A stretch of 64,000 nucleotides of DNA from Halobacillus amylolyticus (GCF_022921115.1 NZ_CP095075.1:2272001-2336000), one strand, 5' to 3'; counted from the stretch's first letter, positions 52,721-60,920 are shown. Program-made: numbers and translations. Notes: generated by a model not told the origin, from the letters alone.

Positions 52721-53359
52721 CTATGGCTTTTCTATAAGACTATGATCAGCCAAATAAGCTTTAAGGTTATCTAGGGAAGCATAAATATCCTCTTTAATTT
52801 TGGGATTATAGAAGACAGCAGCAGGATGATACATTGGAAAAATGCTAAACTTCTCGTATGAAAGCTGATATTCGTCATCTTGAAACTTCTTGATCGGTGT
52901 TTCGATCACCTCACCAAGGACGTCTGCCAGCTTATCCCCCCGACCTGTTAAACGTTCGTAAGCGACTCCGCCTAAGGTAATAATGAGCGAAGGTGATAGT
53001 TTTTCAAGTTGATAATCTAAGATAGGCGCATGTGCTAAGACTTCCTTCTTATTAGGCTTACGGTTAGCTTTACGCTTCCCGCCCTTATTCGTTTTCACCC
53101 ACTTATACGGGCGGCTCCGTACAGCACTCGTAATATAGATTTCCTCTCTTTTAAGTCCCACATAGGCTAGCTGCTTATCAAGTTCATCACCAGCCCTTCC
53201 AATAAAAGGTTGTCCCTCCACCGCCTCATTCTCACCGGGTGCCTCCCCTACAATAACAATCTCTGCATTTTCATTGCCTTGTCCGAGTACAAATCCTTCG
53301 ACATCATAAGACTCCATTCGATCTCTAGCTTCGTCAAGCAGCCAATCCGGAAGTTCCAT
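52721..53359 (-). CDS. Uracil-DNA glycosylase family protein (family 4-like), cysteine-free
   Basis: The 212-residue protein has the UDG motif 1 IVGEAPGENEAVEGQPFIGRAG split at about 37-58, LIITLGGVA and motif 2 HPAAVFYNP. It would excise uracil from DNA. Classical family 4 enzymes hold a 4Fe-4S cluster through four cysteines, but this protein has none, placing it in a cluster-less Firmicutes branch. AAGGAGG eight bases before the ATG at 53359 sets the start. An upstream in-frame ATG lies inside hairpin repeat copy 5 and is not used. Confidence 0.88.
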   Translation of the reverse strand: MELPDWLLDEARDRMESYDVEGFVLGQGNENAEIVIVGEAPGENEAVEGQPFIGRAGDELDKQLAYVGLKREEIYITSAVRSRPYKWVKTNKGGKRKANRKPNKKEVLAHAPILDYQLEKLSPSLIITLGGVAYERLTGRGDKLADVLGEVIETPIKKFQDDEYQLSYEKFSIFPMYHPAAVFYNPKIKEDIYASLDNLKAYLADHSLIEKP

Positions 53360-53372
53360 ATATTCCACCTCC

Positions 53373-53415
53373 TTCCACCTCAGGTCATCCATAATTTGGA
53401 TGACCTGAGGTGGAA
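53373..53415. repeat. Hairpin repeat copy 5 (in a divergent 5' region)
   Basis: TTCCACCTCAGGTCATCCA, loop TAATT and the complement, followed by TTTTATTC. Unlike the other copies it lies between divergent genes. Its base overlaps the AAGGAGG ribosome site of the glycosylase gene (53368-53374). Confidence 0.95.
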
Positions 53416-53554
53416 TTTTATTCTATTTTTAAGGTTTCCCTGTTATCGTGTGGTTTACACTTTATCGTACATCTGGGTTATTGTTTTCCAATTTCAGTGA
53501 AAGAGGGTATGATTTGTGTGGTAGATTTATTTAATAGAAGGAGTTCGATAGGTC

Positions 53555-55705
53555 ATGAGAAAGATTGCTTCACTCATTGTCCGTGCTCATAAAATCTTGA
53601 TCGCTTTTTGGATCGTGGCCGCCGTTGGTATGAGTTATTTTGCGATTCAGCTACCTTCATTATTAGCAGGGGACGGTTTTAGAACGGACGGAGAATATGA
53701 AAAAGTAGAAGACATTTTAAGTGAAACATTTGATTTCCCTTCTTCAACCCTTCTCGTTCTTTTTGAACAAGACCCTGACGAATCAAATGAAGAATTTCAA
53801 TCCACCATCTCAACTAAACTAGCTGATATCGATGAGTTATCTGAGGTCTCAGCTATGCAATCACCACTTGATGATAAGTCGATGCGAAAGAAACATCTCG
53901 CCTATGCAACGATTAATTTTGACGATGAATCACTAGATATGTCGGAAGTTATTCAAAAGGTCAAAAACATTACAGAAACAAACGATAACATTACAATAAC
54001 AGGAGCTCCCGTCATTTCTGAGGACATCAACAAAGCAAGCCAAAATGATTTAAAGCGCGCTGAACTCATCGGCCTGCCTTTTGCCCTGCTTATTCTGTTG
54101 ATTGCCTTTGGAACAGTTGTTGCCTCTTTATTACCTCTCATTATTGGTGGTACAACAATCGTGATCGGCTTCGGCGTGCTGGCTCTCGTCGGAGGGGAAA
54201 TGGATCTATCCATTTTCATCCTAAATATAGCCCCAATGATCGGACTTGCCTTAAGCATTGATTTTGCCCTGTTATTTATTAACCGCTATCGGGAAGAATT
54301 GCACAAGCAGGAAAAAGCCCCAGCTCTTATTACGACAATCGAGACAGCTGGCCGGTCAATCCTATTCTCTGCTGTTTGTGTATTTATTGGACTTGGAGCC
54401 ATGAGTATCATTCGAGTAGACATTTTCACCAATATTGCGATAGGCGGCACAGTCGTAATATTGGCAGCCGTTCTCAACTCACTCACATTGCTGCCTTCCT
54501 TGCTCTATATATTAGGACCGCGCATTCATAAATGGCGCATTATTCCTTCTGAAAAAGATACAACACCACGATGGCGCAAGTTTGGCCGTGGTGTAATGAA
54601 ACACCCTGTCATCATTGCTGTTGTTAGTTTGGTTATTTTGTTGATTGGGATCATTCCAGTAACAAATATGAATCTATCTATTCCCACGATCACGGCCCTG
54701 CCAGAAAGTTATGACTCAAGGGCAGCCTATGAACAGATTGATAAGGAATTTATGGGTGAAGGCAAGAGCACGGCCTATGTGATTGCTGAACGTGAAGGAG
54801 GCTGGCTTGAAGCTGATGGCTTAGAGCAAATGAAACAAATTCAAGATAAACTGAACAACCCCGACATCGTCGAATCGACTCAAACGTTATACACGACAAG
54901 TAATATTGAATCAACTGACAAACTCGCGGCTTCACTCGAACAGCCTCAGACTAGAGAACAGCTTGAACCAGCCATTAACCAATTTATTGCAGGAGACCAG
55001 TTGATGATCCCAGTCAGTCTCACGGTTACAGCGAATTCAGAAAAAGCACAAGACCTGCTTCTTGAATGGAGTACGTATGAATGGGACGTTCCCACGATGT
55101 TTGGCGGACAGCCCAAGTTCAATCAAGAAATTTACACTGAAATTTTTGACAAAATTGGCATCACCCTTGCGATTATCCTCATCTCAACATTTATCATTTT
55201 AACCATTGCGTTCAAATCAATCGTTATTCCGTTAAAAGCGATTTTAATGAACATCATTGGACTAACGTCGACCTTTGGTGTCTTAGTATGGCTCTTCCAG
55301 GGTGGACATTTTGGAATGAACGAAACAGATATTTCCTTAATCCTTCCCGTGATCGTATTCAGCCTCGTATTTGGCCTGAGCATGGACTACGAAGTGTTCC
55401 TCATTTCCCGCATCCATGAGTTTTATCAAGAAACGGGCAACAATACGACCTCAACGATTGAAGGACTTGCAAATACAAGTAAAATTATCACTTCCGCAGC
55501 ATTAATTATGATCGTGATTACAGGTGCGTTTGCTTTTACAGGTGTCGTCCCCGTTAAACAAATCGGTGTTGGCTTTGCGATCGCCATCTTCATTGACGCT
55601 ACAATTGTTAGATTGCTTCTCGTTCCAAGCTTAATGAAGCTGCTTGGCGACTGGAATTGGTGGCTGCCTTTTCGCAGGAAAAAGAAGCAGGTGAAATCTC
55701 ATTAA
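53555..55705 (+). CDS. MMPL/RND-superfamily membrane transporter (YdfJ/YdgH-like)
   Basis: The 716-residue protein has two halves, each with one helix, a large extracytoplasmic loop and five further helices. The conserved MMPL elements are LSIDFALLFINRYREEL (first half, about 230-246) and GLSMDYEVFLISRIHEFYQ (second half, about 607-625), which carry the proton-relay Asp residues. Family members export lipids or drugs. The first loop is short and acidic as in a halotolerant host. GAAGGAG precedes the ATG. No regulator gene adjoins. Confidence 0.9.
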   Translation: MRKIASLIVRAHKILIAFWIVAAVGMSYFAIQLPSLLAGDGFRTDGEYEKVEDILSETFDFPSSTLLVLFEQDPDESNEEFQSTISTKLADIDELSEVSAMQSPLDDKSMRKKHLAYATINFDDESLDMSEVIQKVKNITETNDNITITGAPVISEDINKASQNDLKRAELIGLPFALLILLIAFGTVVASLLPLIIGGTTIVIGFGVLALVGGEMDLSIFILNIAPMIGLALSIDFALLFINRYREELHKQEKAPALITTIETAGRSILFSAVCVFIGLGAMSIIRVDIFTNIAIGGTVVILAAVLNSLTLLPSLLYILGPRIHKWRIIPSEKDTTPRWRKFGRGVMKHPVIIAVVSLVILLIGIIPVTNMNLSIPTITALPESYDSRAAYEQIDKEFMGEGKSTAYVIAEREGGWLEADGLEQMKQIQDKLNNPDIVESTQTLYTTSNIESTDKLAASLEQPQTREQLEPAINQFIAGDQLMIPVSLTVTANSEKAQDLLLEWSTYEWDVPTMFGGQPKFNQEIYTEIFDKIGITLAIILISTFIILTIAFKSIVIPLKAILMNIIGLTSTFGVLVWLFQGGHFGMNETDISLILPVIVFSLVFGLSMDYEVFLISRIHEFYQETGNNTTSTIEGLANTSKIITSAALIMIVITGAFAFTGVVPVKQIGVGFAIAIFIDATIVRLLLVPSLMKLLGDWNWWLPFRRKKKQVKSH

Positions 55706-55710
55706 GACAA

Positions 55711-55744
55711 CAAGTGCGCTGCAGCTTGAACGGCAGCGCACTTG
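55711..55744. terminator. Bidirectional terminator-like hairpin
   Basis: The perfect 12-bp stem CAAGTGCGCTGC/GCAGCGCACTTG lies between converging MMPL and exchanger genes. The T-tracts are weak. Confidence 0.65.
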
Positions 55745-55746
55745 GC

Positions 55747-56736
55747 TTAATTAAGTTGGAAGACCGCGTATGTCGTCACAAAATAGCACAAGATAATTAG
55801 AAGGGAAGGCATCATGTAACTCCATGTTGATCTAGCTTTTCGGCGCGTAATACTATAAATAATAAGTAGCATAAACACAACCGAGGCTCCGCCTGTAATT
55901 AAATTTGCAGAGCTTGATTCCTTTAACAAATTCCCTTGAAGATAAATGATATCCGTAAAAGCTAAAATCATTAGGTTAAACGCATTACTTCCTATTAAAG
56001 AACTAACGCCCAAATTAAAGTTTCTAAGCTTTAATGCAATGCCTACACTTACTGCATCAGGCAACGATGTACTAATCGCCACAAGGAAAGACCCTACAAA
56101 CGAGGCACCAAGACCAGTAATCACAGCAAGTCTCTCTGCAGCAACTGTTAAAATAGTACCCATGATCATAATTCCAACGGCAGCTAAAATAAAGCGATTC
56201 AACACCTGTTTATACGTATAATCTGTGTACCTGCGATTCTCCACTTTCACTTTTCGGCCCTGGTAGTCTGTCCGACGGTTTATCCACCTTGTCCCAATAA
56301 AATAGAGTAACGTCATGATGATCGTCGTATAACTTATATGATAAAAATGTGCTGGAAGAGTCAGCATTAATCCCGCCAATACAATAAGTGTCATCATAAC
56401 AACAAGCCAACCGTACAGTTTACTCTCTTGCGTTGTATGATTCATGATTTGATGACGGCGATAAACAAGATCAAATACGGCAAGTCCCATTAGGTTAAAT
56501 AAGTTACTGCCGATTAAATTTCCTACTGCAAGATCAGGAGAGTCTATGGCAATGGCTGTTATGCTTGACGTTAACTCAGGCAGGGAGACAGCCACACCAA
56601 TGATTACTCCCATAAAGGCGGAGGAAAACTGACTTTTCTCTTTTACAGCATCTCCAAACACAGATAGCCTTGAAGCTATAAAAAATGTTGCCGCACCTGA
56701 TATCAAAAATAATAATATAATCAATAAACTGCTCAT
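55747..56736 (-). CDS. Ca2+/Na+ exchanger family membrane protein
   Basis: The 329-residue protein has ten helices and the two inverted alpha-repeats of CaCA exchangers: GVAVSLPELTSSITAIA with AVGNLIGSNLFNLMGLA, and AISTSLPDAVSVGIAL with GVSSLIGSNAFNLMILA. The acidic E/D in the S-L-P-(E/D) positions bind the cation. It probably expels Ca2+ against Na+ or H+. Useful in a salt-living cell. GAGGAG precedes the ATG. Monocistronic. Confidence 0.92.
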   Translation of the reverse strand: MSSLLIILLFLISGAATFFIASRLSVFGDAVKEKSQFSSAFMGVIIGVAVSLPELTSSITAIAIDSPDLAVGNLIGSNLFNLMGLAVFDLVYRRHQIMNHTTQESKLYGWLVVMMTLIVLAGLMLTLPAHFYHISYTTIIMTLLYFIGTRWINRRTDYQGRKVKVENRRYTDYTYKQVLNRFILAAVGIMIMGTILTVAAERLAVITGLGASFVGSFLVAISTSLPDAVSVGIALKLRNFNLGVSSLIGSNAFNLMILAFTDIIYLQGNLLKESSSANLITGGASVVFMLLIIYSITRRKARSTWSYMMPSLLIILCYFVTTYAVFQLN

Positions 56737-56894
56737 CTATCTGTCTCCTCTAATGATTGTCCTGTTTTGTAAAGCTTCCCTGTATTAAACTCGTTCAAAC
56801 TAAGAAAAAAACACCTGCAAAACGGTAATTTGTTTCTATATAAACTTGAAAAAAATGACACAAGAGCAGTATGATTATAATGGGGAGGTCAATT

Positions 56895-57176
56895 ATGCCA
56901 CTGCTACAAACCTTATTTATAGTTGCTCTTATCATTAGTTTATTCTTTGTAATTAAAAGAGCGAAAAAATACAAACAACGTACCGGCACTTATGGATCAC
57001 TTAAGATGTACTTTTCTTCCATATGCCTTTACATGGTAGGTATCGTTTGCTTTATTGCCATCACCTTCGATCTGCTAGGTATAGGAAGCTGGATAGTAAC
57101 AACCGCCTTGCTCATACTTGCCGCTTACTTCACTAGGTACCTGAATGAAGAGGAAAAGAAAAGGTACGTACCATGA
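56895..57176 (+). CDS. Small membrane protein (93 aa), first of a coupled pair
   Basis: Not recognised. It has three hydrophobic segments (about 4-22, 38-60, 62-82), a basic loop RAKKYKQRTGTYGSLK and a charged C-terminus NEEEKKRY. GGGGAGG upstream fixes the ATG at 56895. Its TGA overlaps the ATG of a second small membrane gene (ATGA), so the two products are made together and may interact. Confidence 0.75.
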   Translation: MPLLQTLFIVALIISLFFVIKRAKKYKQRTGTYGSLKMYFSSICLYMVGIVCFIAITFDLLGIGSWIVTTALLILAAYFTRYLNEEEKKRYVP

Positions 57177-57325
57177 GCATCGTGTATTGGATTTTTATCT
57201 TGCTCGTCGTTATAGCTACCTTTTATATCATTTTTAAAAAACTTACTCGGCAAAGTTACATCATTATTTCTGTGATTGGGATTTTATACGTTGTGATTCT
57301 CGCTTTTTCCTTTCTCTACAATTAA
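57173..57325 (+). CDS. Very small membrane protein (50 aa), second of a coupled pair
   Basis: The frame MSIVYWIFILLVVIATFYII, a short loop KKLTRQS and a second helix YIIISVIGILYVVILAFSFL give a two-helix hairpin protein. It starts within the stop codon of the upstream gene (ATGA) and ends inside a strong terminator stem. The overlap, clean frame and terminator position make it a real gene. No family is recognised. Confidence 0.7.
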   Translation: MSIVYWIFILLVVIATFYIIFKKLTRQSYIIISVIGILYVVILAFSFLYN

Positions 57326-57367
57326 AATAGCCAGACCCGACTTATACTTCTCGGGTCTGGCTATTTT
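57324..57367. terminator. Strong bidirectional terminator
   Basis: A perfect 17-bp stem (AAAATAGCCAGACCCGA and its complement) overlaps the stop codons of both converging genes. T-tracts lie on both sides. Confidence 0.9.
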
Positions 57368-57599
57368 AATTTCCTTGTGTCGTTTCCCTACGCTGTCTAT
57401 TCACGGCTTCACGTATATGATAAAGCTCAGCATACATCGCTGCCACGAATACACCAATAATACTTAGAAACATGGATAGGATGAAAACAGATCCATCAAG
57501 GTCAAAGCCAAGCACGGCACTAAATCCTACAATTGCTCCAATAATGATGCCCCAACCTGTAATGATCAATATTTTTTGAAGTGTCACCGAATAAAACAA
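57366..57599 (-). CDS. Small membrane protein (77 aa)
   Basis: Not recognised. It has two membrane helices (about 10-32 and 38-58) with an acidic GFDLDGS turn between them and a basic tail HIREAVNRQRRE. It starts at TTG 57599 with AGAGGTG upstream, in preference to a frame extension to 57662 without a ribosome site. It is downstream of the surface-protein gene but separated from it by hairpin repeat copy 6 and a terminator. Confidence 0.7.
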   Translation of the reverse strand: MFYSVTLQKILIITGWGIIIGAIVGFSAVLGFDLDGSVFILSMFLSIIGVFVAAMYAELYHIREAVNRQRRETTQGN

Positions 57600-57677
57600 T
57601 AAACTCACCTCTCTACAAATGTCCTCTACTACATTTATACCCAAGTTCCAAGCGAACAACACATTTATGATATGTAT

Positions 57678-57730
57678 AAACCTTCCACCTCAGGTCATCC
57701 ATTTTATGGATGACCTGAGGTGGAAGGTTT
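57678..57730. repeat. Hairpin repeat copy 6
   Basis: A perfect 25-bp stem: AAACCTTCCACC then TCAGGTCATCCAT, loop TTT, and the full complement. It is the longest copy. It lies between two minus-strand genes. Confidence 0.95.
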
Positions 57731-57752
57731 TGGTTTATGACTAGAAGAAACA

Positions 57753-57788
57753 AAAAGGCTGCCTCCGATTAGGGGAGCACAGCCTTTT
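57753..57788 (-). terminator. Intrinsic terminator of the surface-protein gene
   Basis: AAAAGGCT...AGCCTTTT with an inner CTCC/GGGAG-like stem, followed on the minus strand by TTGTTTCTTC. It lies 22 bp past the stop. Confidence 0.75.
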
Positions 57789-57809
57789 GAATCTTTCAAA
57801 TCTGTTTTC

Positions 57810-59147
57810 TTATTGTTGTTTAGATTGTTTACGAAGGAATACTCCAGCTGCACCAACTAGTGCCAAGATGGAAGCAAAGATCCATAGGTCACCGTTTGCG
57901 GCTGTACCACCCATACCTGTTTTCGGCATGTCAGATGGCATATTCTCCATAGCAAATTTGTCTGGGAATTGGCTAACAATTCCTCCAGATAGAGCTTTAG
58001 AAGTCATAAACATATGGCCATAAGAATCTCTTAGTGTTTCATAGGCTTGCTTATAATCTTCTGCTGCATATTGATCAAACGTTCCAATTAAATAACCAAC
58101 GTGTTCTTGTAGTCCACTTGATAGCACATCAGCTGGTACTTTACCATCCGTTGCTGTAGCAATGAATTTAGAGAATTCTGCACGATAATCTTCTAATGCC
58201 TGCAGTGCTTCTTCTTTTTGTTCTTCATCTCCAGCAGCTGTTCCTTTTACATACGTTACGAAGTCAGCGATGTGTCCAGACCACATTTCTTTAAATTTCT
58301 GTCCAGCTTCTTCACCATATACTGATGCAATCGCTGCAGATAGATCATCTGTATTAGCCGCTAGTGCTTCAGCAGATGCTTGGAAGTCCTCAGAACCATC
58401 TAAGCCATTTTGCATAGCCATCATAGCTAGTCCGGCATGTTCACCTAGCAGGTGGTTTAGGTTAGAACGAAGGTCAGCAGCCGGCGTAACAGCTTTTGTA
58501 TTGTTGAATTTATCTGGGAACTGATTGACAATGGCTTTAGACAATCCTTTACTTACCCCATACATATGCTCGATAGCTTGACGTTCTTTAGCATAAGCTT
58601 CGTCATAATTACCTGCAACGTAAGCATCAAATGCTCCAATTAACTGATTGACATGCATTTGCAAGCCTTCAGCCAGCCCCTCAGCTTTCACTGCACCATC
58701 TGTTGCTGTTGAAATAAATTTAGAGAAGTCCTGACGATATTGTTCTAATTCATCAAGTGCTGCTTGCTTTGCTTCTTCATCCCCACTTCCAGTTGCTTTC
58801 ACATAATCAACGAAATAGCCAATGTGTTCGCTCCACATATCCTGGAATTTCTGTCCCGCTTTGTCACCATAAACAGATGCGATCGCTGCAGATAAATCTT
58901 CCGTGTTGGCTGCTAAAGCATTTGCTGAAGCTTCAAAGTCTGCAGCTCCATCTGCTCCTTTTCTCATTGTTTCAACAGCTAGATACGCGTGCTCACTAAA
59001 CAATTGATCTAGGCTTGCTCGTAATTCTACGGCTTCCGTTTCAACCGTTGGCATATTGTGTTCCTCAGCATTTACAACATCCATTGACGTCGGAAGTAAT
59101 AGTGACACACTTAAAGGTACGGCGAAAAGTGCTTTTTTCATATCCAT
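57810..59147 (-). CDS. Sortase-anchored surface protein with two tandem helical domains
   Basis: The 445-residue protein has a signal peptide (about 1-28, cleaved near VNAEE). Two homologous helical domains of about 170 residues each (about 40-215 and 225-400) follow. The C-terminal sorting signal is MPKTG plus a hydrophobic helix and FLRKQSKQQ. Each domain repeats SEHA/GEHA, ALAANT(E/D)DLSAAIASVYG, MWSxHI and FSKFI(S/A)TATDGxV. Conserved His and Met suggest a ligand or metal site, which is an inference. GGGGAG lies before the ATG at 59147. It has the same promoter as the adjacent ECF operon. No family name is certain. Confidence 0.85.
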   Translation of the reverse strand: MDMKKALFAVPLSVSLLLPTSMDVVNAEEHNMPTVETEAVELRASLDQLFSEHAYLAVETMRKGADGAADFEASANALAANTEDLSAAIASVYGDKAGQKFQDMWSEHIGYFVDYVKATGSGDEEAKQAALDELEQYRQDFSKFISTATDGAVKAEGLAEGLQMHVNQLIGAFDAYVAGNYDEAYAKERQAIEHMYGVSKGLSKAIVNQFPDKFNNTKAVTPAADLRSNLNHLLGEHAGLAMMAMQNGLDGSEDFQASAEALAANTDDLSAAIASVYGEEAGQKFKEMWSGHIADFVTYVKGTAAGDEEQKEEALQALEDYRAEFSKFIATATDGKVPADVLSSGLQEHVGYLIGTFDQYAAEDYKQAYETLRDSYGHMFMTSKALSGGIVSQFPDKFAMENMPSDMPKTGMGGTAANGDLWIFASILALVGAAGVFLRKQSKQQ

Positions 59148-59184
59148 TTTAAAAATCTCCCCTTCTTGTTTTGGTTTATTCACT

Positions 59185-59219
59185 TAGCTATCGAACCCAA
59201 ATTACAATTGGATCACTTT
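59185..59219 (-). promoter_or_regulatory. ECF-type promoter of the surface-protein gene
   Basis: Minus strand AAAGTGATCC, 15-bp spacer, TCGATAGCTA, about 38 bp before the ATG. The elements and spacing are identical to the promoter of the ECF sigma operon at 60734-60768, and the spacers are unrelated in sequence. Confidence 0.85.
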
Positions 59220-59241
59220 TTTCCCAAAAAAAATCAAAAAA

Positions 59242-59271
59242 ATGCAGACAGCTGTGAAAAACTGTCTGCAT
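59242..59271 (-). terminator. Intrinsic terminator of the sigma/anti-sigma operon
   Basis: ATGCAGACAG/CTGTCTGCAT forms a 10-bp stem followed on the minus strand by TTTTTTTGATTTTTTT, 17 bp past the anti-sigma stop. It separates that operon from the surface-protein promoter. Confidence 0.9.
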
Positions 59272-59287
59272 ACCCTAAATAATTCAT

Positions 59288-60103
59288 TTATAATTCTGCT
59301 TGTAGGATCACTTCACCTCGAGGCGCTTGGCTTGTAGCATCAGGTTCTTTTGAAATCGCTACAGCATTCCAATCTGTACCTTCAGGAAGTTGATCCATCG
59401 CATAGGCTACGGCACCTGCACCATTTTCATTTGCCACAAATGTTCCGGCACGATGGGGTGTTTCTCCTTCAATCAACCAGACTTGATACACTTCTTCTCC
59501 TTCTAATTGCTCGAGTGACTCAGCCTGCAATGTAAGAAGGCCGCCTTGCTCTTGTTGAATCATAGACGCAGTTGCTTGAGCATCAGTTGTACCCTGCAGC
59601 TGTACTTTAGTTGTAACCTGGTCAGTACTTTGAATAGGAGTTTCCGGCTCTTCCACCGGCCCCTCACTAGCTGTTTCGTCTTCATTCATCACAGCATATA
59701 AATTCCCAGCTAATGACAGTATCAAAGCCGCGGCTAATCCTCGCAAAATCCACGGTTTTTTAGTTTTTCTCGGTTGCAACCCTTGTTCAGAGCGATCTTT
59801 TCGAGGTTCGAAGGCTACCACAGATGAATCTTCCCGATGCTCCGCTTGCTCTGAACCTTTATCGACTGTTTCATTCAATTTTTCTTCTGCAAAAACAGCA
59901 TCTAACACACGACCTTTCATACCTTCCGGAGGATTGACGGGCTCTGAAGCGAACGCTAAATCTTCAGTAAGTGCACGAAGCTCAGCCAACTCTTCTTGGC
60001 AATCGCCGCAAGTTTCCAGATGCTTCTCGAATTCTTTCTCTTCAACATCTGTCAGCTGATTATTAAAATAATCAATCACTTTCTCGCATTCGTTACGCAT
60101 CAT
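59288..60103 (-). CDS. Zinc-finger anti-sigma factor with RskA domain
   Basis: The 271-residue protein has an N-terminal anti-sigma domain (about 1-60) with the zinc motif HLETCGDC (HxxxCxxC). One membrane helix (about 121-140, GLAAALILSLAGNLYAV) and an extracytoplasmic RskA-type domain (about 165-270, EEVYQVWLIEGETPHRAGTF) follow. RskA proteins hold their sigma factor until proteolysis in response to redox or envelope signals. Its start (tandem ATGATG) overlaps the sigma gene by 11 bases, with AAAGGGGG upstream. Confidence 0.92.
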   Translation of the reverse strand: MMRNECEKVIDYFNNQLTDVEEKEFEKHLETCGDCQEELAELRALTEDLAFASEPVNPPEGMKGRVLDAVFAEEKLNETVDKGSEQAEHREDSSVVAFEPRKDRSEQGLQPRKTKKPWILRGLAAALILSLAGNLYAVMNEDETASEGPVEEPETPIQSTDQVTTKVQLQGTTDAQATASMIQQEQGGLLTLQAESLEQLEGEEVYQVWLIEGETPHRAGTFVANENGAGAVAYAMDQLPEGTDWNAVAISKEPDATSQAPRGEVILQAEL

Positions 60104-60656
60104 GAACGCCCCCTTTCCCGTTTGTTAAGTGTGTTTTTAGATGTTTTAATGCCAGTCTAAGCCTGCCCTTGACAGTACCAAGCGGAAGATCGCATTGATC
60201 AGCTATTTCCCGTTGGCTTAATCCTTTAAAGTAAAATAAGTCCACCATTTGTTTTTGTTCATTAGATAATTCTTTCACCGCTTGCCTAACCTTATCACCT
60301 TGTTCTTTCCACTCCACTAAATCTTCAGTTGAATCTCCGACTTGTTCCGGAAGGTCCGTTTCCTCTTCCAAAGCAACCGCCTGATTTTTATTTTTACGAA
60401 TGATATCAATGGCTGTGTATCTTGTGATGGTTACGATCCACGAAGAGAACTTACCCTTCGTTTCATCATATGTTGCTTTGTTCGTCCATAGTTTAATGAA
60501 TACCTCTTGCAATACCTCTTCTGCTAATGTCTGATCTCCAGATAACTTAATGACAAATGAATAAAGCAGCTTCTCATATTTATCGTATATTGATTCAAGT
60601 GCTTTCTTATCGCCATCCATCATCTGGTGATAGAGCTCTAAGTCTTTATTGCTCAT
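60093..60656 (-). CDS. ECF-type sigma factor (SigK/RskA-type partner)
   Basis: The 187-residue sigma factor has region 2 (about 20-90; AEEVLQEVFIKLWTNKATYD, FSSWIVTITRYTAIDIIRK) and region 4 (about 130-180; FKGLSQREIADQCDLPLGTVKGRLRLA). AAAGGAG fixes the ATG at 60656. It is coupled to a zinc-finger RskA-type anti-sigma. The promoter upstream (60734-60768) recurs before the surface-protein gene, so this sigma most likely transcribes both. Confidence 0.93.
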   Translation of the reverse strand: MSNKDLELYHQMMDGDKKALESIYDKYEKLLYSFVIKLSGDQTLAEEVLQEVFIKLWTNKATYDETKGKFSSWIVTITRYTAIDIIRKNKNQAVALEEETDLPEQVGDSTEDLVEWKEQGDKVRQAVKELSNEQKQMVDLFYFKGLSQREIADQCDLPLGTVKGRLRLALKHLKTHLTNGKGGVHDA

Positions 60657-60733
60657 AGCACACTCCTTTATGGTGGATAAAGCTATCATAGCATATCAGC
60701 AACATACTTTTCTTCTATGGGAGGTATGCTATA

Positions 60734-60768
60734 TAGCTATCGAAAAAAATCATCTTCTGGATCACTTT
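60734..60768 (-). promoter_or_regulatory. ECF-type autoregulatory promoter of the sigma operon
   Basis: Minus strand AAAGTGATCC-N15-TCGATAGCTA, about 78 bp before the sigma ATG. It is the same bipartite motif and spacing as at 59185-59219. The GATCC/CGATA cores recall the CCATCC/CGAA-type elements of mycobacterial SigK promoters. The rest of the 262-bp gap shows no gene. Confidence 0.85.
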
Positions 60769-60896
60769 TCTGAAAAAATTCTTTTATGAAAACCCTGTCA
60801 TGTAGGGTTTAAGACCACTTATCCATTGTACACAGGTTTAATGACTTGAAAAAAGGGAAAATTAATTGATTCACTTACATTACTTTTCACAAAACA

Positions 60897-60920
60897 AAAA
60901 GCAGGGTATTATCCCTGCTT
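60897..60920 (-). terminator. Intrinsic terminator of the ABC/acyl-CoA ligase operon
   Basis: AAGCAGGG/CCCTGCTT with a 6-nt loop followed on the minus strand by TTTGTTTTG. It overlaps the ligase stop codon. Confidence 0.85.
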
